Source: Natronoarchaeum rubrum (GTDB taxonomy: Archaea; Halobacteriota; Halobacteria; Halobacteriales; Natronoarchaeaceae). Taken from it: a DNA stretch of 64,000 nt. The stretch lies in assembly GCF_024494695.1 (NCBI RefSeq), contig NZ_JANHDP010000006.1, forward strand, positions 223,399 through 287,398. The letters run 5' to 3'. The translations under genes were made by a program, and so were the position numbers. Numbering within the stretch: position 1 is the first letter of the stretch; each line of letters starts with the position of its first letter. The notes under the pieces were generated by a model. The model was not told the DNA's origin. It made no database searches and saw only the letters and a list, made by a program, of their open reading frames with translations. Positions 51,312-59,330 of the stretch are shown piece after piece.

Positions 51312-52850
51312 GTGACCGCCGACCACAGACTCGGGTTCCGCGACGCCGAGGCGTGCCCGCCGACCGAGCTTTCGGTCGAGGGCGAACTCCCCGAGTGGCT
51401 CTCGGGCGTCCTACTACGGAACGGCCCCGGGAAGTTCTCCGCCGGCGACCGGACGGTGAACCACTGGTTCGACGGATTCGCCCTGCTCCGGCGGTTCGCG
51501 ATCCGCGACGGCGGCGTCGAGTTCGCGTCGCGATTCCTCCGGAGCGACGCCTACGAGCGGGCGCGGGCGACCGGCGACCTCCGGTACGCCGAGTTCGGCA
51601 CCCGCCCGGACGACGGCTTGCTGGGGCGGGCTCGGCGTCTTCTCTCCGGCGAGTTGACCGACAACGCCTCGATCACCGTCACCCACCGTGATGGCGAGTT
51701 CGTCGCCGTGACCGAGCCGCCGCGAGCGTGGGCGTTCGACCCCGGGAGCCTGCGCACGCTCGATCCACGCCGATTCGACGACGGCGTCGACGCGACCGGT
51801 TCGACGGCTCATCGCCACTACGACCCGCGACGCGGGGAGACGTGGGGGCTGGCCACCCGCCAGGGCAGGAACAGCGGCTACGTCCTCCACCGCAGGGCCG
51901 ACGGGAGTGACCGCCGCGAGCCGGTCGCAGCGATCGACGTCGACCGGCCGGCGTACATCCACAGCTTCGCGCTGACCGACCGGTACGCCGTCGTCACCGA
52001 ACCGCCGTTCGTCACGTCGCCCCGTCGATTGGTGACCGCAGATACGTTTCTCGACGCCCACGAGTGGGAGCCGGAGCAGGGAACCCGGTTTTTCCTCTGC
52101 GATCGGGAGTCCGGCGAGATCGTCGGCCCCTATCGGGCCGAGCCGTTCTTCGTCTTCCATCACGCCAACGCGTTCGAGGACCGTGGCGAAGGCGACCTCG
52201 TCGTCGACCTGATCGCGTTCGACGACGCCGGCGCCGTCACGAAGTTCTCGATCCCGAATCTCCGCTCGGCGTCGCCCGATCTGCCGGCGGGCGAACTGCG
52301 GCGCTACCGGCTTCCGGTGGCGCCGCTGGAGGCCGACGTCGTGCCGAGCGGGGACGCCACAGACGTGCCGAGCGCAGGGTCGGCAACGCCGATCCGGGCG
52401 ACGGCGTCCGAGACGCCGGTCGAGCCGACGCCGACGACGCTCCACGAGGGGCCGATGGCGTTCCCGACGATCGACTACGCGGAGCACAACGGTCGGGAGT
52501 ACCGGTACGTCTACGGCGCGGGCAATCAGCGGCATCCGCCCGAAGAATTTCTGAACCGGCTCGTCAAAGTCGACGTCGAGACCGGGCGCACGCGGACCTG
52601 GTCGGAGCCCGACGTACATCCCGGCGAACCGCTGTTCGTCCCTGCGCCGGCGGAGAGACGGGACGGCGAGGACGACGGCGTCCTGCTCTCGGTCGCGCTC
52701 GACGCCGCGGCCGAACGGTCGGCGCTGCTCGTGCTCGACGCCGCCGACCTCTCGGAGCGCGCCCGGGCGCCGCTGGATCGCCCGCTTCCGTTCGGCTTCC
52801 ACGGGCAGTTTTACCGGGACGGCGGCCGTCCGATCCAGTCGATGGCCTGA
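51312..52850 (+). CDS. carotenoid cleavage oxygenase (RPE65/CCD family)
   Basis: The 512-residue non-haem iron beta-propeller enzyme has all four iron His: GSTAHRHYDPRRGETWGL, YIHSFALTDRY, FFVFHHANAFED and the terminal PFGFHGQFY. The N-terminus LPEWLSGVLLRNGPGKFSAG is typical. It could cleave beta-carotene to retinal for rhodopsins or make apocarotenoids. Haloarchaea more often use Brp/Blh for retinal, so the substrate is open. A linker (about 345-372) is low complexity. It starts with GTG. Confidence 0.9.
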   Translation: MTADHRLGFRDAEACPPTELSVEGELPEWLSGVLLRNGPGKFSAGDRTVNHWFDGFALLRRFAIRDGGVEFASRFLRSDAYERARATGDLRYAEFGTRPDDGLLGRARRLLSGELTDNASITVTHRDGEFVAVTEPPRAWAFDPGSLRTLDPRRFDDGVDATGSTAHRHYDPRRGETWGLATRQGRNSGYVLHRRADGSDRREPVAAIDVDRPAYIHSFALTDRYAVVTEPPFVTSPRRLVTADTFLDAHEWEPEQGTRFFLCDRESGEIVGPYRAEPFFVFHHANAFEDRGEGDLVVDLIAFDDAGAVTKFSIPNLRSASPDLPAGELRRYRLPVAPLEADVVPSGDATDVPSAGSATPIRATASETPVEPTPTTLHEGPMAFPTIDYAEHNGREYRYVYGAGNQRHPPEEFLNRLVKVDVETGRTRTWSEPDVHPGEPLFVPAPAERRDGEDDGVLLSVALDAAAERSALLVLDAADLSERARAPLDRPLPFGFHGQFYRDGGRPIQSMA

Positions 52851-52942
52851 GCGGGCGCCGCTCCAGCTGGCCGAGCGGGTACACACCGTCGCGCGCCGTC
52901 CGGAGCGCACCAATTATGGTGGTCGGCGCGCTACGCCCGAGT

Positions 52943-53026
52943 ATGGATCGAAATCAGATCATCGCGCTCATGTTCGTGTTCCTGATGGTGTCGTCGCTGG
53001 TCGCGATGACCGCCGCGGCGCTGTGA
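52943..53026 (+). CDS. 27-residue single-span membrane microprotein
   Basis: MDRNQIIALMFVFLMVSSLV is followed by AMTAAAL and a stop: one hydrophobic segment with an acidic/basic N-cap. CAATTATGG (52911-52919) is centred about 28 bases before the ATG, giving good promoter geometry. I recall very similar short proteins in many haloarchaea, usually unannotated. Confidence 0.65.
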   Translation: MDRNQIIALMFVFLMVSSLVAMTAAAL

Positions 53027-53082
53027 TCGGGGTCGGCGCGCAACGGCGTCGCCCGACCTCGCGGTAGTCACCAGCGAGGCGC

Positions 53083-53373
53083 TCAGAGCTTCTCTAACAG
53101 TCGCCCGACCAGCCCGTCGCTCTCGCCCGTCCAGGTCTTTTTGCGGACGTCGCCGGGAAACTTCATGTACTCGGCGTCGTCGACCGCCGCCGTCTCGTGG
53201 GTCGCGACCAGCGACAGCAGGTTGCCGATCGCCTCCGCCTCGATCTTCCCGACGCCGGAGCAGCCGGTCGCCTCGTCGGTCGCAATCCAGAGCGGTTCCT
53301 CGATGCCGTACACCGGGGGCTCGTAGTGTTCGACGGCGGCGCGCTCGCGCACGGCGTCGACGCTCGCGTCCAT
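53083..53373 (-). CDS. small haloarchaeal protein, unknown
   Basis: The 96-residue soluble protein starts MDASVDAVRERAAVEHYEPP. The segment GIGNLLSLVATHETAAVDDA-like (read IEAEAIGNLLSLVATHETAA) is helical, and VYGIEEPLWIATDEATGCSG is beta-rich. The layout is reminiscent of HicB/DUF antitoxin-like folds, but no toxin gene is next to it and I do not assign a function. Confidence 0.6.
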   Translation of the reverse strand: MDASVDAVRERAAVEHYEPPVYGIEEPLWIATDEATGCSGVGKIEAEAIGNLLSLVATHETAAVDDAEYMKFPGDVRKKTWTGESDGLVGRLLEKL

Positions 53374-53447
53374 ACGGTGAGTGGGGCGCGCACGATCAAA
53401 AAGCTCGTCCGTGAGTCACACACTCATGGTGTCAACCGATAGAAAGG

Positions 53448-53456
53448 TATATTTAG
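53448..53456 (+). promoter_or_regulatory. TATA-like box TATATTTAG
   Basis: The box is centred about 26 bases before the ATG at 53478; one of the clearest TATA elements in the window. Confidence 0.55.
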
Positions 53457-53477
53457 CCGACTGTACTTCTATCTAGC

Positions 53478-53735
53478 ATGCCCACTAGCGAAACTATGGT
53501 GACCAACGCGTCGGTCGCTATCGCGGTCGGGCTCTGGTACGCCGCCCAGAGTTACGTCAGTCCCCTCCTGCAGGTCGCGGTCCTCGCGACGATCGGTCTG
53601 GTCCTCCCCGCGATCTACCGGCGGTTGGCCGCCTCGGCTTCGGAGTATCCGACTCAGCACGGCGTCGACCCGGTCCCCGGTCACTCGCCGAGCCAGTCGA
53701 GCGACGCCGCGCCGGATCCGACGCCGGCCGACTAA
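53478..53735 (+). CDS. small membrane protein, unknown
   Basis: The 85-residue protein has two hydrophobic segments (ASVAIAVGLWYAAQSY and LLQVAVLATIGLVLPAIY) and a polar, disordered Pro/Ser-rich C-terminal 35 residues. No family is recognised. It has a strong promoter and is probably monocistronic. Confidence 0.62.
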   Translation: MPTSETMVTNASVAIAVGLWYAAQSYVSPLLQVAVLATIGLVLPAIYRRLAASASEYPTQHGVDPVPGHSPSQSSDAAPDPTPAD

Positions 53736-53885
53736 ACCGCGCGACGAACACTTTTCGACAGCTGTCCGCCGTCGAGCGTGGCGGCGATCCTACAATATCG
53801 CATGGCGCCGCCGTTCCGGCGGAAGACTACAGCGTCTCTTTGAGCCTACGGAGCGGCTTTTTGGGTGGCTGCGGTAGCAGAAAGT

Positions 53886-54656
53886 ATGAAACGGAGAACG
53901 ATCCTGCGAAGATCGAGCGTACTCGGCGCGGCGGCCCTCGCCGGCTGCCTGTCTGAAGCGGCCCCCGGAGAAAACGACGATCCGAACGAATCCGACCCCG
54001 ACGACGCGGAGCCCGAGGCAGACGCCGAAACCGATGGCGCAGGGAACGACGACCCCCAAACCGGGAACGACGACGTGGAACACGACGACGGCAGCGAGTC
54101 TGACGGCGATGCGACGCCGGAGCTGACCGATAGCGCGATCGATATCTCCGGGGTTAGCCCGGGCCAGGAGCTCGACGACGCCGACATCGAGTTCGACCGG
54201 GACGCCGACGCCGTGATCGTCGACGGAACGATCCACGGGAGCGACACCTGTCGGACGGCTACGCTGGGCAGCGTCGACTACGACGCCGAGGCCGACGAGT
54301 TGTCGGTCGACGTCGTCACGACCCTCGTGGACGACGCCGAGAACCGGACGTGCATGCAGGCGATCGTCGAGATCGACTACACGGCACGCGCCGAGTTCGA
54401 GGGCGGCCTGCCGTCGTCGGCCACGGTGAGCCACGATGGCGACGCGTTCCTCAGTGCGAGCCACGGCTCGTCGTCGGCGTCCGACTCGTCGTCGGCGTCC
54501 GACTCGGGGTCGGCGTCTGACTCGGGGTCGGCGTCTGACTCGGGGTCGGCGTCCGACTCGGGGTCAGCGTCCGACTCGGGGTCGTCATCGTCATCGCGAT
54601 CGACGTCCGGCTCGGCCTCGGGATCCGGCTCAGCCTCGACGTCGACGGACCGCTAA
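53886..54656 (+). CDS. secreted lipoprotein with a Ser-Asp repeat tail
   Basis: The 256-residue protein has a signal MKRRTILRRSSVLGAAALAG ending in the lipobox LAGC (Cys near residue 21), with Arg residues suitable for Tat export. A disordered Asp/Glu-rich spacer (25-85) follows, then a beta-rich domain (about 90-190) with two Cys in SDTCRTATLGS and ENRTCMQAIVE that could form a disulfide. The tail of about 60 residues is of (SDSGSA)n type and resembles a wall-spanning stalk. GCTTTTTGG (53855-53863) is about 27 bases upstream of the ATG. Function unknown. Confidence 0.78.
   Translation: MKRRTILRRSSVLGAAALAGCLSEAAPGENDDPNESDPDDAEPEADAETDGAGNDDPQTGNDDVEHDDGSESDGDATPELTDSAIDISGVSPGQELDDADIEFDRDADAVIVDGTIHGSDTCRTATLGSVDYDAEADELSVDVVTTLVDDAENRTCMQAIVEIDYTARAEFEGGLPSSATVSHDGDAFLSASHGSSSASDSSSASDSGSASDSGSASDSGSASDSGSASDSGSSSSSRSTSGSASGSGSASTSTDR
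54471..54578 (+). repeat. six 18-bp tandem repeats coding the Ser-Asp tail
   Basis: Six consecutive 18-base units of type (T/G)CGTCGGCGTC(C/T)GACTCG encode SSASDS/GSASDS. They differ only at a few positions, so they are recent and likely to vary in copy number. Confidence 0.85.
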
Positions 54657-54702
54657 ACGGGTCAGGCTGCCGGGAAAGCGGGCGCCGTCAACCGGTTCGC
54701 GC

Positions 54703-55080
54703 TCACTGATCGAGCTCGACGGTCCAGACGCGCCAGTCCCCATCTCTGGCGGCGTGAGGGCCGGCTTCGTCGTCCGCGCACCGGCGCAGTTCGACGATCG
54801 CCTCGGGCGCCCGGACGCCGGCGATCGTGGCGCCGACCGCGACGCTCGCTCTCGTCGGACCCTCCTCGATCGTCGTCGTTCCGGTGACCTCGGTCGGGAC
54901 GGACTGGAGCAGGAGCGGTACGAGGAAATCGGTCAGCAGCACCGAAAAGAGCAGCGCGGCGTCGCCCGCTCCGTCCATCGGGCCATCCGGGTGCACCAGC
55001 TCGTCGGCCTCGTCGAACGCGCCGTCGGCGAACCGATCGACGAACGTCGACGCCACCGACGCCGAATCGTCGTCCATCAC
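54703..55080 (-). CDS. haloarchaeal protein, unknown
   Basis: The 125-residue protein starts DDDSASVASTFVDRFADGAFDEADELV, which with the following segments suggests an alpha+beta cone (SnoaL/DUF3887-like) fold. It ends GDWRVWTVELDQ. No catalytic residues are recognised. The gene is monocistronic and on the opposite strand to the lipoprotein gene, ending 46 bases from its stop. Confidence 0.6.
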   Translation of the reverse strand: MMDDDSASVASTFVDRFADGAFDEADELVHPDGPMDGAGDAALLFSVLLTDFLVPLLLQSVPTEVTGTTTIEEGPTRASVAVGATIAGVRAPEAIVELRRCADDEAGPHAARDGDWRVWTVELDQ

Positions 55081-55161
55081 GAGAGCGCTCGTTCCCGATC
55101 GATCAAAACCGTTGTGCCGATCGACTGATGTCGATCAGTTCCGACATCGCATCGACCCCGA

Positions 55162-57018
55162 TCAGCCGTCGGTGTCCCAGACGTCTGCGATCGGACTGGA
55201 GTCCCGAGAGGAACTCGACGAGCGCGAACCGCGCGAGGACGACCCGGTGCTGCCGCGGGACGACGCCGACGAGCGTCCGCCGGACGAGCCGTTGGGGCTC
55301 GACCGCCCTGACGAGCTGCCGGCGCGGTCGCGGCGCCGTCCGTCCGTCGAGTCGGCGACCCCGATCGCAGCGTCGGGATCGAACGCCGGGAGCTCCGGCT
55401 CGGACATCTCGACGAGTTGGTCGTCGAACCAGTCCGGAACGTCGTGGCTCGCGCGGTCGAACAGGTCCAGCAGGCTCGAATCCGCGAGGTAGGTCGCCCC
55501 GTAGTCGTCGGGCGCGCGGACGACCCGCCCGCAACCCTGGATCACCGTCCGCAGCGCGGTGCGGTAGTACCAGCTCCACTGGCCGTCCTCCAGACGGTGG
55601 GCGACGCGCGAGTCGCCGGTGTTGGGGTAGGGCGCCTTGCAGATCACCTGCCAGCGCGCGAGGTCGCCCTCGAGGTCGAGCGCCTCCTCCATCTTCACCG
55701 AGAGGAACACGTCGGGGCGGTCGCTGTCCTTCCACGCGTCGAGCGCGGCGTCGCGGTCCTCGCGGTCGTGGGTGCGCACGCGCTGGCCGACGCCGAAGTT
55801 CCCGAGGCGCTCCTCCAGGCGGGACTGGATGTCGTAGGAGTGGCAGTGGATCAGCCCCTTCTCGTCGTCGTGCTCGCGCATGATCCGGACGATCGTTCGG
55901 GCGACGTTCGGGATCGTCTCGTCGCGGTGCTCGTAGGTCATCTTCCCCTGCGCGACGTCGTACAGCGGGCGATGCTCGACGGGGAACGTGTGGCCCACGT
56001 CGACGAGCGCGACGTCGGCGGGGTCGAGGCCCACCTGCCGGCAGAACGCCTCCTTGTTGAGGATCGTCGCCGACAGCAGCGCGAACTTGTTCGCGCGGTC
56101 CCAGACGGTGTGTTTCAGGTATCGCTCCGGGTCCATCGGCTTGATCGTGACCGGTCCTCCTTCGCCCTGGCCGTCACCACCCTCGCGGTCGTTCTGGTCG
56201 ACGAGCCACGTCGTCGAACTCTGGGGGTCGCGGTAGTCCTCGACGAACCACTTGAGCTCCGATATCAGTTCCTGCAGGCGGTCGCGCTCGGCGGCCTCGG
56301 CGGGCTCCAGATCGCCCTTCTGAAGCAGGTCGTCCTTGCGCTTCGTGCAAGTGTCGATCAGCGCGTCGGCGTAGTCGACCGCCTGATCCGGGCCGTCGAG
56401 GTCGGGCACGCGCAGGTCCTCCCACATCGGCACCGTGCGCGGGCCGAGGTGGGTCGTCGCGTACATTTCGGCCCACTCGGCGAGCCCGTGGGCCTCGTCG
56501 ATCACGCAAACGTCGCGCTTGCGAAACACGTCGGAGCCGGCAGTCTGCATGAAATACGCCAGCGTCATCGCGGCGATGCGGCGATTCGAGGCGATCGCTC
56601 GATCGGAGAAGTACGGACAGCGGTGCTTGACCGAGCAGTCGTACCCCCGCTCGCGGGCGCAGGGGGCCTGGTCAACCGGGGTATCAGTTTCGCCGGGGAG
56701 GATGCAGTCGTAGTTGCTCTTGCCCCGGATGATGCTGAGGTCCTCGAGCAGGTCGTCGCCGGCGACGTCGTCGAGCTGGGAGACCTGCGGCGTCGTGTAG
56801 TAGGCGTTGGTCGCCTCGCTCGGCGCGGCGTCGTCGCCCCGGCGCGCGCAGCCGGCGATGGCGCGAGCCAGCAGGGACTTGCCGCTGCCGGTCGGGGCGC
56901 GCACCAGCACCACGTCGTTGCCGGCCTCGAACGCCTCGCGGATGTCCGCGAGGGCTTGCTGCTGGTTGCCGCGGTAGGAGGGCGCGGGAAACTCGTCGAG
57001 GATGCGGCTGGCGTCCAC
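55162..57018 (-). CDS. XPD/DinG-like Fe-S DNA helicase
   Basis: The 618-residue superfamily 2 helicase has Walker A VRAPTGSGKS near residue 40 and the DEAH box VCVIDEAHGLAEW near 172. Four Cys (NYDCILP, APCARERGYDCSVKHRCPYF) near residues 105-135 suit a 4Fe-4S cluster. Motif VI reads VIQGCGRVVRAPDDYG near 500. The C-terminal 80 residues are Ser/Arg-rich and disordered. It is probably a 5'-3' helicase in repair or replication restart. A 600-base repeat-rich gap lies upstream. Confidence 0.9.
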   Translation of the reverse strand: MDASRILDEFPAPSYRGNQQQALADIREAFEAGNDVVLVRAPTGSGKSLLARAIAGCARRGDDAAPSEATNAYYTTPQVSQLDDVAGDDLLEDLSIIRGKSNYDCILPGETDTPVDQAPCARERGYDCSVKHRCPYFSDRAIASNRRIAAMTLAYFMQTAGSDVFRKRDVCVIDEAHGLAEWAEMYATTHLGPRTVPMWEDLRVPDLDGPDQAVDYADALIDTCTKRKDDLLQKGDLEPAEAAERDRLQELISELKWFVEDYRDPQSSTTWLVDQNDREGGDGQGEGGPVTIKPMDPERYLKHTVWDRANKFALLSATILNKEAFCRQVGLDPADVALVDVGHTFPVEHRPLYDVAQGKMTYEHRDETIPNVARTIVRIMREHDDEKGLIHCHSYDIQSRLEERLGNFGVGQRVRTHDREDRDAALDAWKDSDRPDVFLSVKMEEALDLEGDLARWQVICKAPYPNTGDSRVAHRLEDGQWSWYYRTALRTVIQGCGRVVRAPDDYGATYLADSSLLDLFDRASHDVPDWFDDQLVEMSEPELPAFDPDAAIGVADSTDGRRRDRAGSSSGRSSPNGSSGGRSSASSRGSTGSSSRGSRSSSSSRDSSPIADVWDTDG

Positions 57019-57621
57019 TACGATGTAGGGCGCGACGTACGATGGTAAAGTCTGCGACTCCGGTGCTACGTAGTTGGTTGTTCAATGGTGCGAACAATCG
57101 GGAAATCTCTGCCGCACTCTCTCGAACAGCAGCTACGACTGTGAACTCCCTGAAAGCCCCCGCCGCGCTCTCTCGAACAGCATAGAACGGTAACTTCCTG
57201 AAAGCCCCCGCCGCGCTCGACCGGTTACGACTTGCTGCGCGCTTCGCTCCCTCCGGTCGCTCCAGTGCTTACGGCGTGTCACCGGATCGAGCGCGGCGGC
57301 CCCTTTCATTCCCACCCGACCGCAACCTCGTCCTCCCCAGCCGATTCGCTCGCTCCGCTCGCTCATCCCTCGCACGGCGCTGTCTCGCCACGAGGGCTCG
57401 ACAGCGCGCGCCACCGCAACCGCACGGCCCGGCGCGACTCTGGTCGCGCCGACGGGGAAGGGCAGGTTGCTGTTCCTGACGGACTGAAAGGGCGTCCTCG
57501 TGAGCGTAGCGAACGGGGGCTCGGAAGAGCGTGCTCTTCCGTCGAGCGGGCCGAGGGCTTTCGAGGTAGTCTCAGCAAGTCGTACAGACCGTTCTCAGCG
57601 TAGCAGTCGAACCGCGCACAG
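57019..57621. repeat. gene-free repeat-rich region
   Basis: The 603-base region holds no credible gene. A tandem repeat of about 48-49 bases (57107-57155, 57156-57203, partial 57204 onward) carries the core GCCCCCGCCGCGCTCTCTCG and TTCCTGAAA. A perfect 13-base inverted repeat (CCGCCGCGCTCGA 57208-57220; TCGAGCGCGGCGG 57287-57299) encloses 66 bases. A hairpin GGAAGAGC-GT-GCTCTTCC lies at 57524-57541. It looks like one of the dispersed non-coding elements of haloarchaeal genomes. Confidence 0.65.
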
Positions 57622-57849
57622 TCACCCGCCGTCGCCATCCCCTGCAGACCGTTCCAGCGCGGCGACGTCCTCGGCGGTCGGATAGTCCGGCAGGGCGTCG
57701 ACGCAGTCGAAACAGAGGAAGTGCTCGCTGTCGTCGTCGAGTTCCAGCGTCATCCCGCCGGTCGTGCCCGGCGAGAGCGTCCAGAAGTCGCCGATCCCGC
57801 CGCCGATCCGCACCTCGGCGCCGCAGCCGTCGCAGGGGTCGGTGCTCAT
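57622..57849 (-). CDS. small haloarchaeal zinc-finger protein (DUF7561-like)
   Basis: The 75-residue protein has two Cys pairs: DPCDGCGAEV near residue 6 and FLCFDCVDALPDYP near residue 46. Between them lies IGGGIGDFWTLSPGTTGGMT. One zinc-ribbon domain of unknown role. The ATG at 57849 was chosen because upstream in-frame codons are basic and lie in another gene's promoter. Confidence 0.75.
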   Translation of the reverse strand: MSTDPCDGCGAEVRIGGGIGDFWTLSPGTTGGMTLELDDDSEHFLCFDCVDALPDYPTAEDVAALERSAGDGDGG

Positions 57850-57941
57850 GGCGCGGCGTAGGGGCGCCACCCGGAAAGCGTTCACGTCCGCGACGGACGA
57901 ACGGGACTACGGATTTTAGCCAGCGTCGCGTACGTACTCCC

Positions 57942-58841
57942 ATGGAGGTCGACTGCGAGGGCTGTGCCGGTTGCTGTATCGACTGGCGCGCGCTGGTCGA
58001 CGAGCCCGACGACCGCGAGCGCCGCGGGAACCGCAGACCGCTGGACGACACCTACAACCTCGTCCCGCTCCGGCGTGGAGAGGTCCGGGCGTTCCTCGAA
58101 GCTGGACTGGGCGACGCGATGACGCCGCGGCTCTGGCTGGACGACGGCGGCGTCGAGATCGACGGCCGAGAGCTCGCCGGCATCGGCGGCAGCCCCGTCT
58201 TTTTCGTCGGGCTCCGAACGGTTCCGAAACCGGTCGCACCGTTCGACGACGACCCGGAGTGGCTCCCGGCCTGCGTCTTCCTCGATCCCGAGACGCTGCA
58301 GTGCCGGATTCACGGCGACGAGCTTTACCCCCAGCAGTGTTCGAGCTACCCGGGCCACAACCTGACGCTCGACCAGGAGACCGAATGCGAGCGGGTCGAA
58401 GGTGCGTTCGGCGGCGACAGGCTGCTCGACGACGAGCCGCCCGACGACGCCGTAGCGCACAGCACTACCACCCCCGGTTCGCAGGCTCGTCAGGACGCCG
58501 ACGGACTCCTGCTCGGCCCGCAAGCGCTTGGCGAAAAGCTGTTCGTTCATCCCGATCCCGCGCGACTGGCCGGGGCCGTCGACCGGATCGCCGAGGGCGA
58601 GCCGACCGCGGCGGATCGCGCGGAGTTCGTCGGCGTCGCGGCGGCGTCGAGCCCCGGCACGACGAGCGTCGACGACCGACGCTACGAAGCGGCCAGAGAG
58701 CGAGCGCTCGACGCCGACTCGTGGGTCGGCGCGGCCGCCGACGAGTGGTGCGAGCGGCGCGACGCCGACGCGGCCGATCCGTCGCTCGCCGCGGTCGTCG
58801 AGGGCGAGCGCGGCGCGCCGCCGACGCCGGGGTGGGACTAA
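57942..58841 (+). CDS. YkgJ-family Cys cluster protein (long form)
   Basis: The 299-residue protein begins MEVDCEGCAGCCIDWRALV (CxxCxxCC), then PACVFLDPETLQCRIHGDELYPQQCSSYPG. All the family Cys of the Fe-S or zinc site are present. The C-terminal half (about residues 170-295) is an acidic helical extension not found in the shorter homologue at 32132. Function unknown. Confidence 0.8.
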   Translation: MEVDCEGCAGCCIDWRALVDEPDDRERRGNRRPLDDTYNLVPLRRGEVRAFLEAGLGDAMTPRLWLDDGGVEIDGRELAGIGGSPVFFVGLRTVPKPVAPFDDDPEWLPACVFLDPETLQCRIHGDELYPQQCSSYPGHNLTLDQETECERVEGAFGGDRLLDDEPPDDAVAHSTTTPGSQARQDADGLLLGPQALGEKLFVHPDPARLAGAVDRIAEGEPTAADRAEFVGVAAASSPGTTSVDDRRYEAARERALDADSWVGAAADEWCERRDADAADPSLAAVVEGERGAPPTPGWD

Positions 58842-58947
58842 CCGGGGATCAGGACCCGCGGAGATCGCCGAGCGTCGGCGTCGACGCGTCGTTCGCGGAA
58901 ACAGCGGCCGCTAGTCTGACTCGACGGATTAGTAGAAGGAGAGCGGT

Positions 58948-59121
58948 TCAATCGGACTTGATCTGCTCGAACGCGTCGAGCAGCTCCTCGGCGGAGTCGC
59001 CGGAGTCGTACTCGACGGTACCGCGGTACTCGGACCGCGCTCCGTCGAAGTCGGCGTCGACCTCGCTGGTCTTTTGCTCGCGACGTTCGTGTTCGTCCTC
59101 GTCATAGGCACCCATTGACAT
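58948..59121 (-). CDS. DUF5786-family small acidic protein
   Basis: The 57-residue protein reads MSMGAYDEDEHERREQKTSE..., with a beta/alpha C-terminal half (YRGTVEYDSGDSAEELLDAF). It matches the haloarchaea-specific DUF5786 family. The ATG at 59121 begins the conserved MSMGAY; an earlier in-frame ATG is basic and unlikely. Confidence 0.8.
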   Translation of the reverse strand: MSMGAYDEDEHERREQKTSEVDADFDGARSEYRGTVEYDSGDSAEELLDAFEQIKSD

Positions 59122-59300
59122 GGTAAGTACGAACACAGTAGGCCGCTGTGACTTATCAATGTAACGGTTGTTCACACTCCCGTGGAGGCGGAAACACCCG
59201 CCTATGGACGGCCGGATCGCAGCGATCGAGTACAGGTTCAGCGTAGTTGTCAGGGAGCGGAACGCAGCGCCGCCGGCGGCGCTCCGTCGCGGGGAAAACA

Positions 59301-59309
59301 GGTATACGG
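59301..59309 (+). promoter_or_regulatory. TATA-like box GGTATACGG
   Basis: The box lies about 27 bases before the GTG at 59331, supporting that GTG as a leaderless start. Confidence 0.4.
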
Positions 59310-59330
59310 GCCGGACTCCTACGCACGGCC

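Noticed and set aside
53083..53373. HicB-like antitoxin of a toxin-antitoxin pair
   Set aside because: No toxin-like gene is adjacent and the similarity is only to secondary-structure order.
54471..54578. CRISPR-like repeat array
   Set aside because: The units are contiguous, 18 bases, without spacers, and in frame with a lipoprotein tail.
57363..57638. Open frames in the repeat-rich gap upstream of the helicase
   Set aside because: Basic, low-complexity products on both strands, no promoter geometry, and they span inverted repeats.
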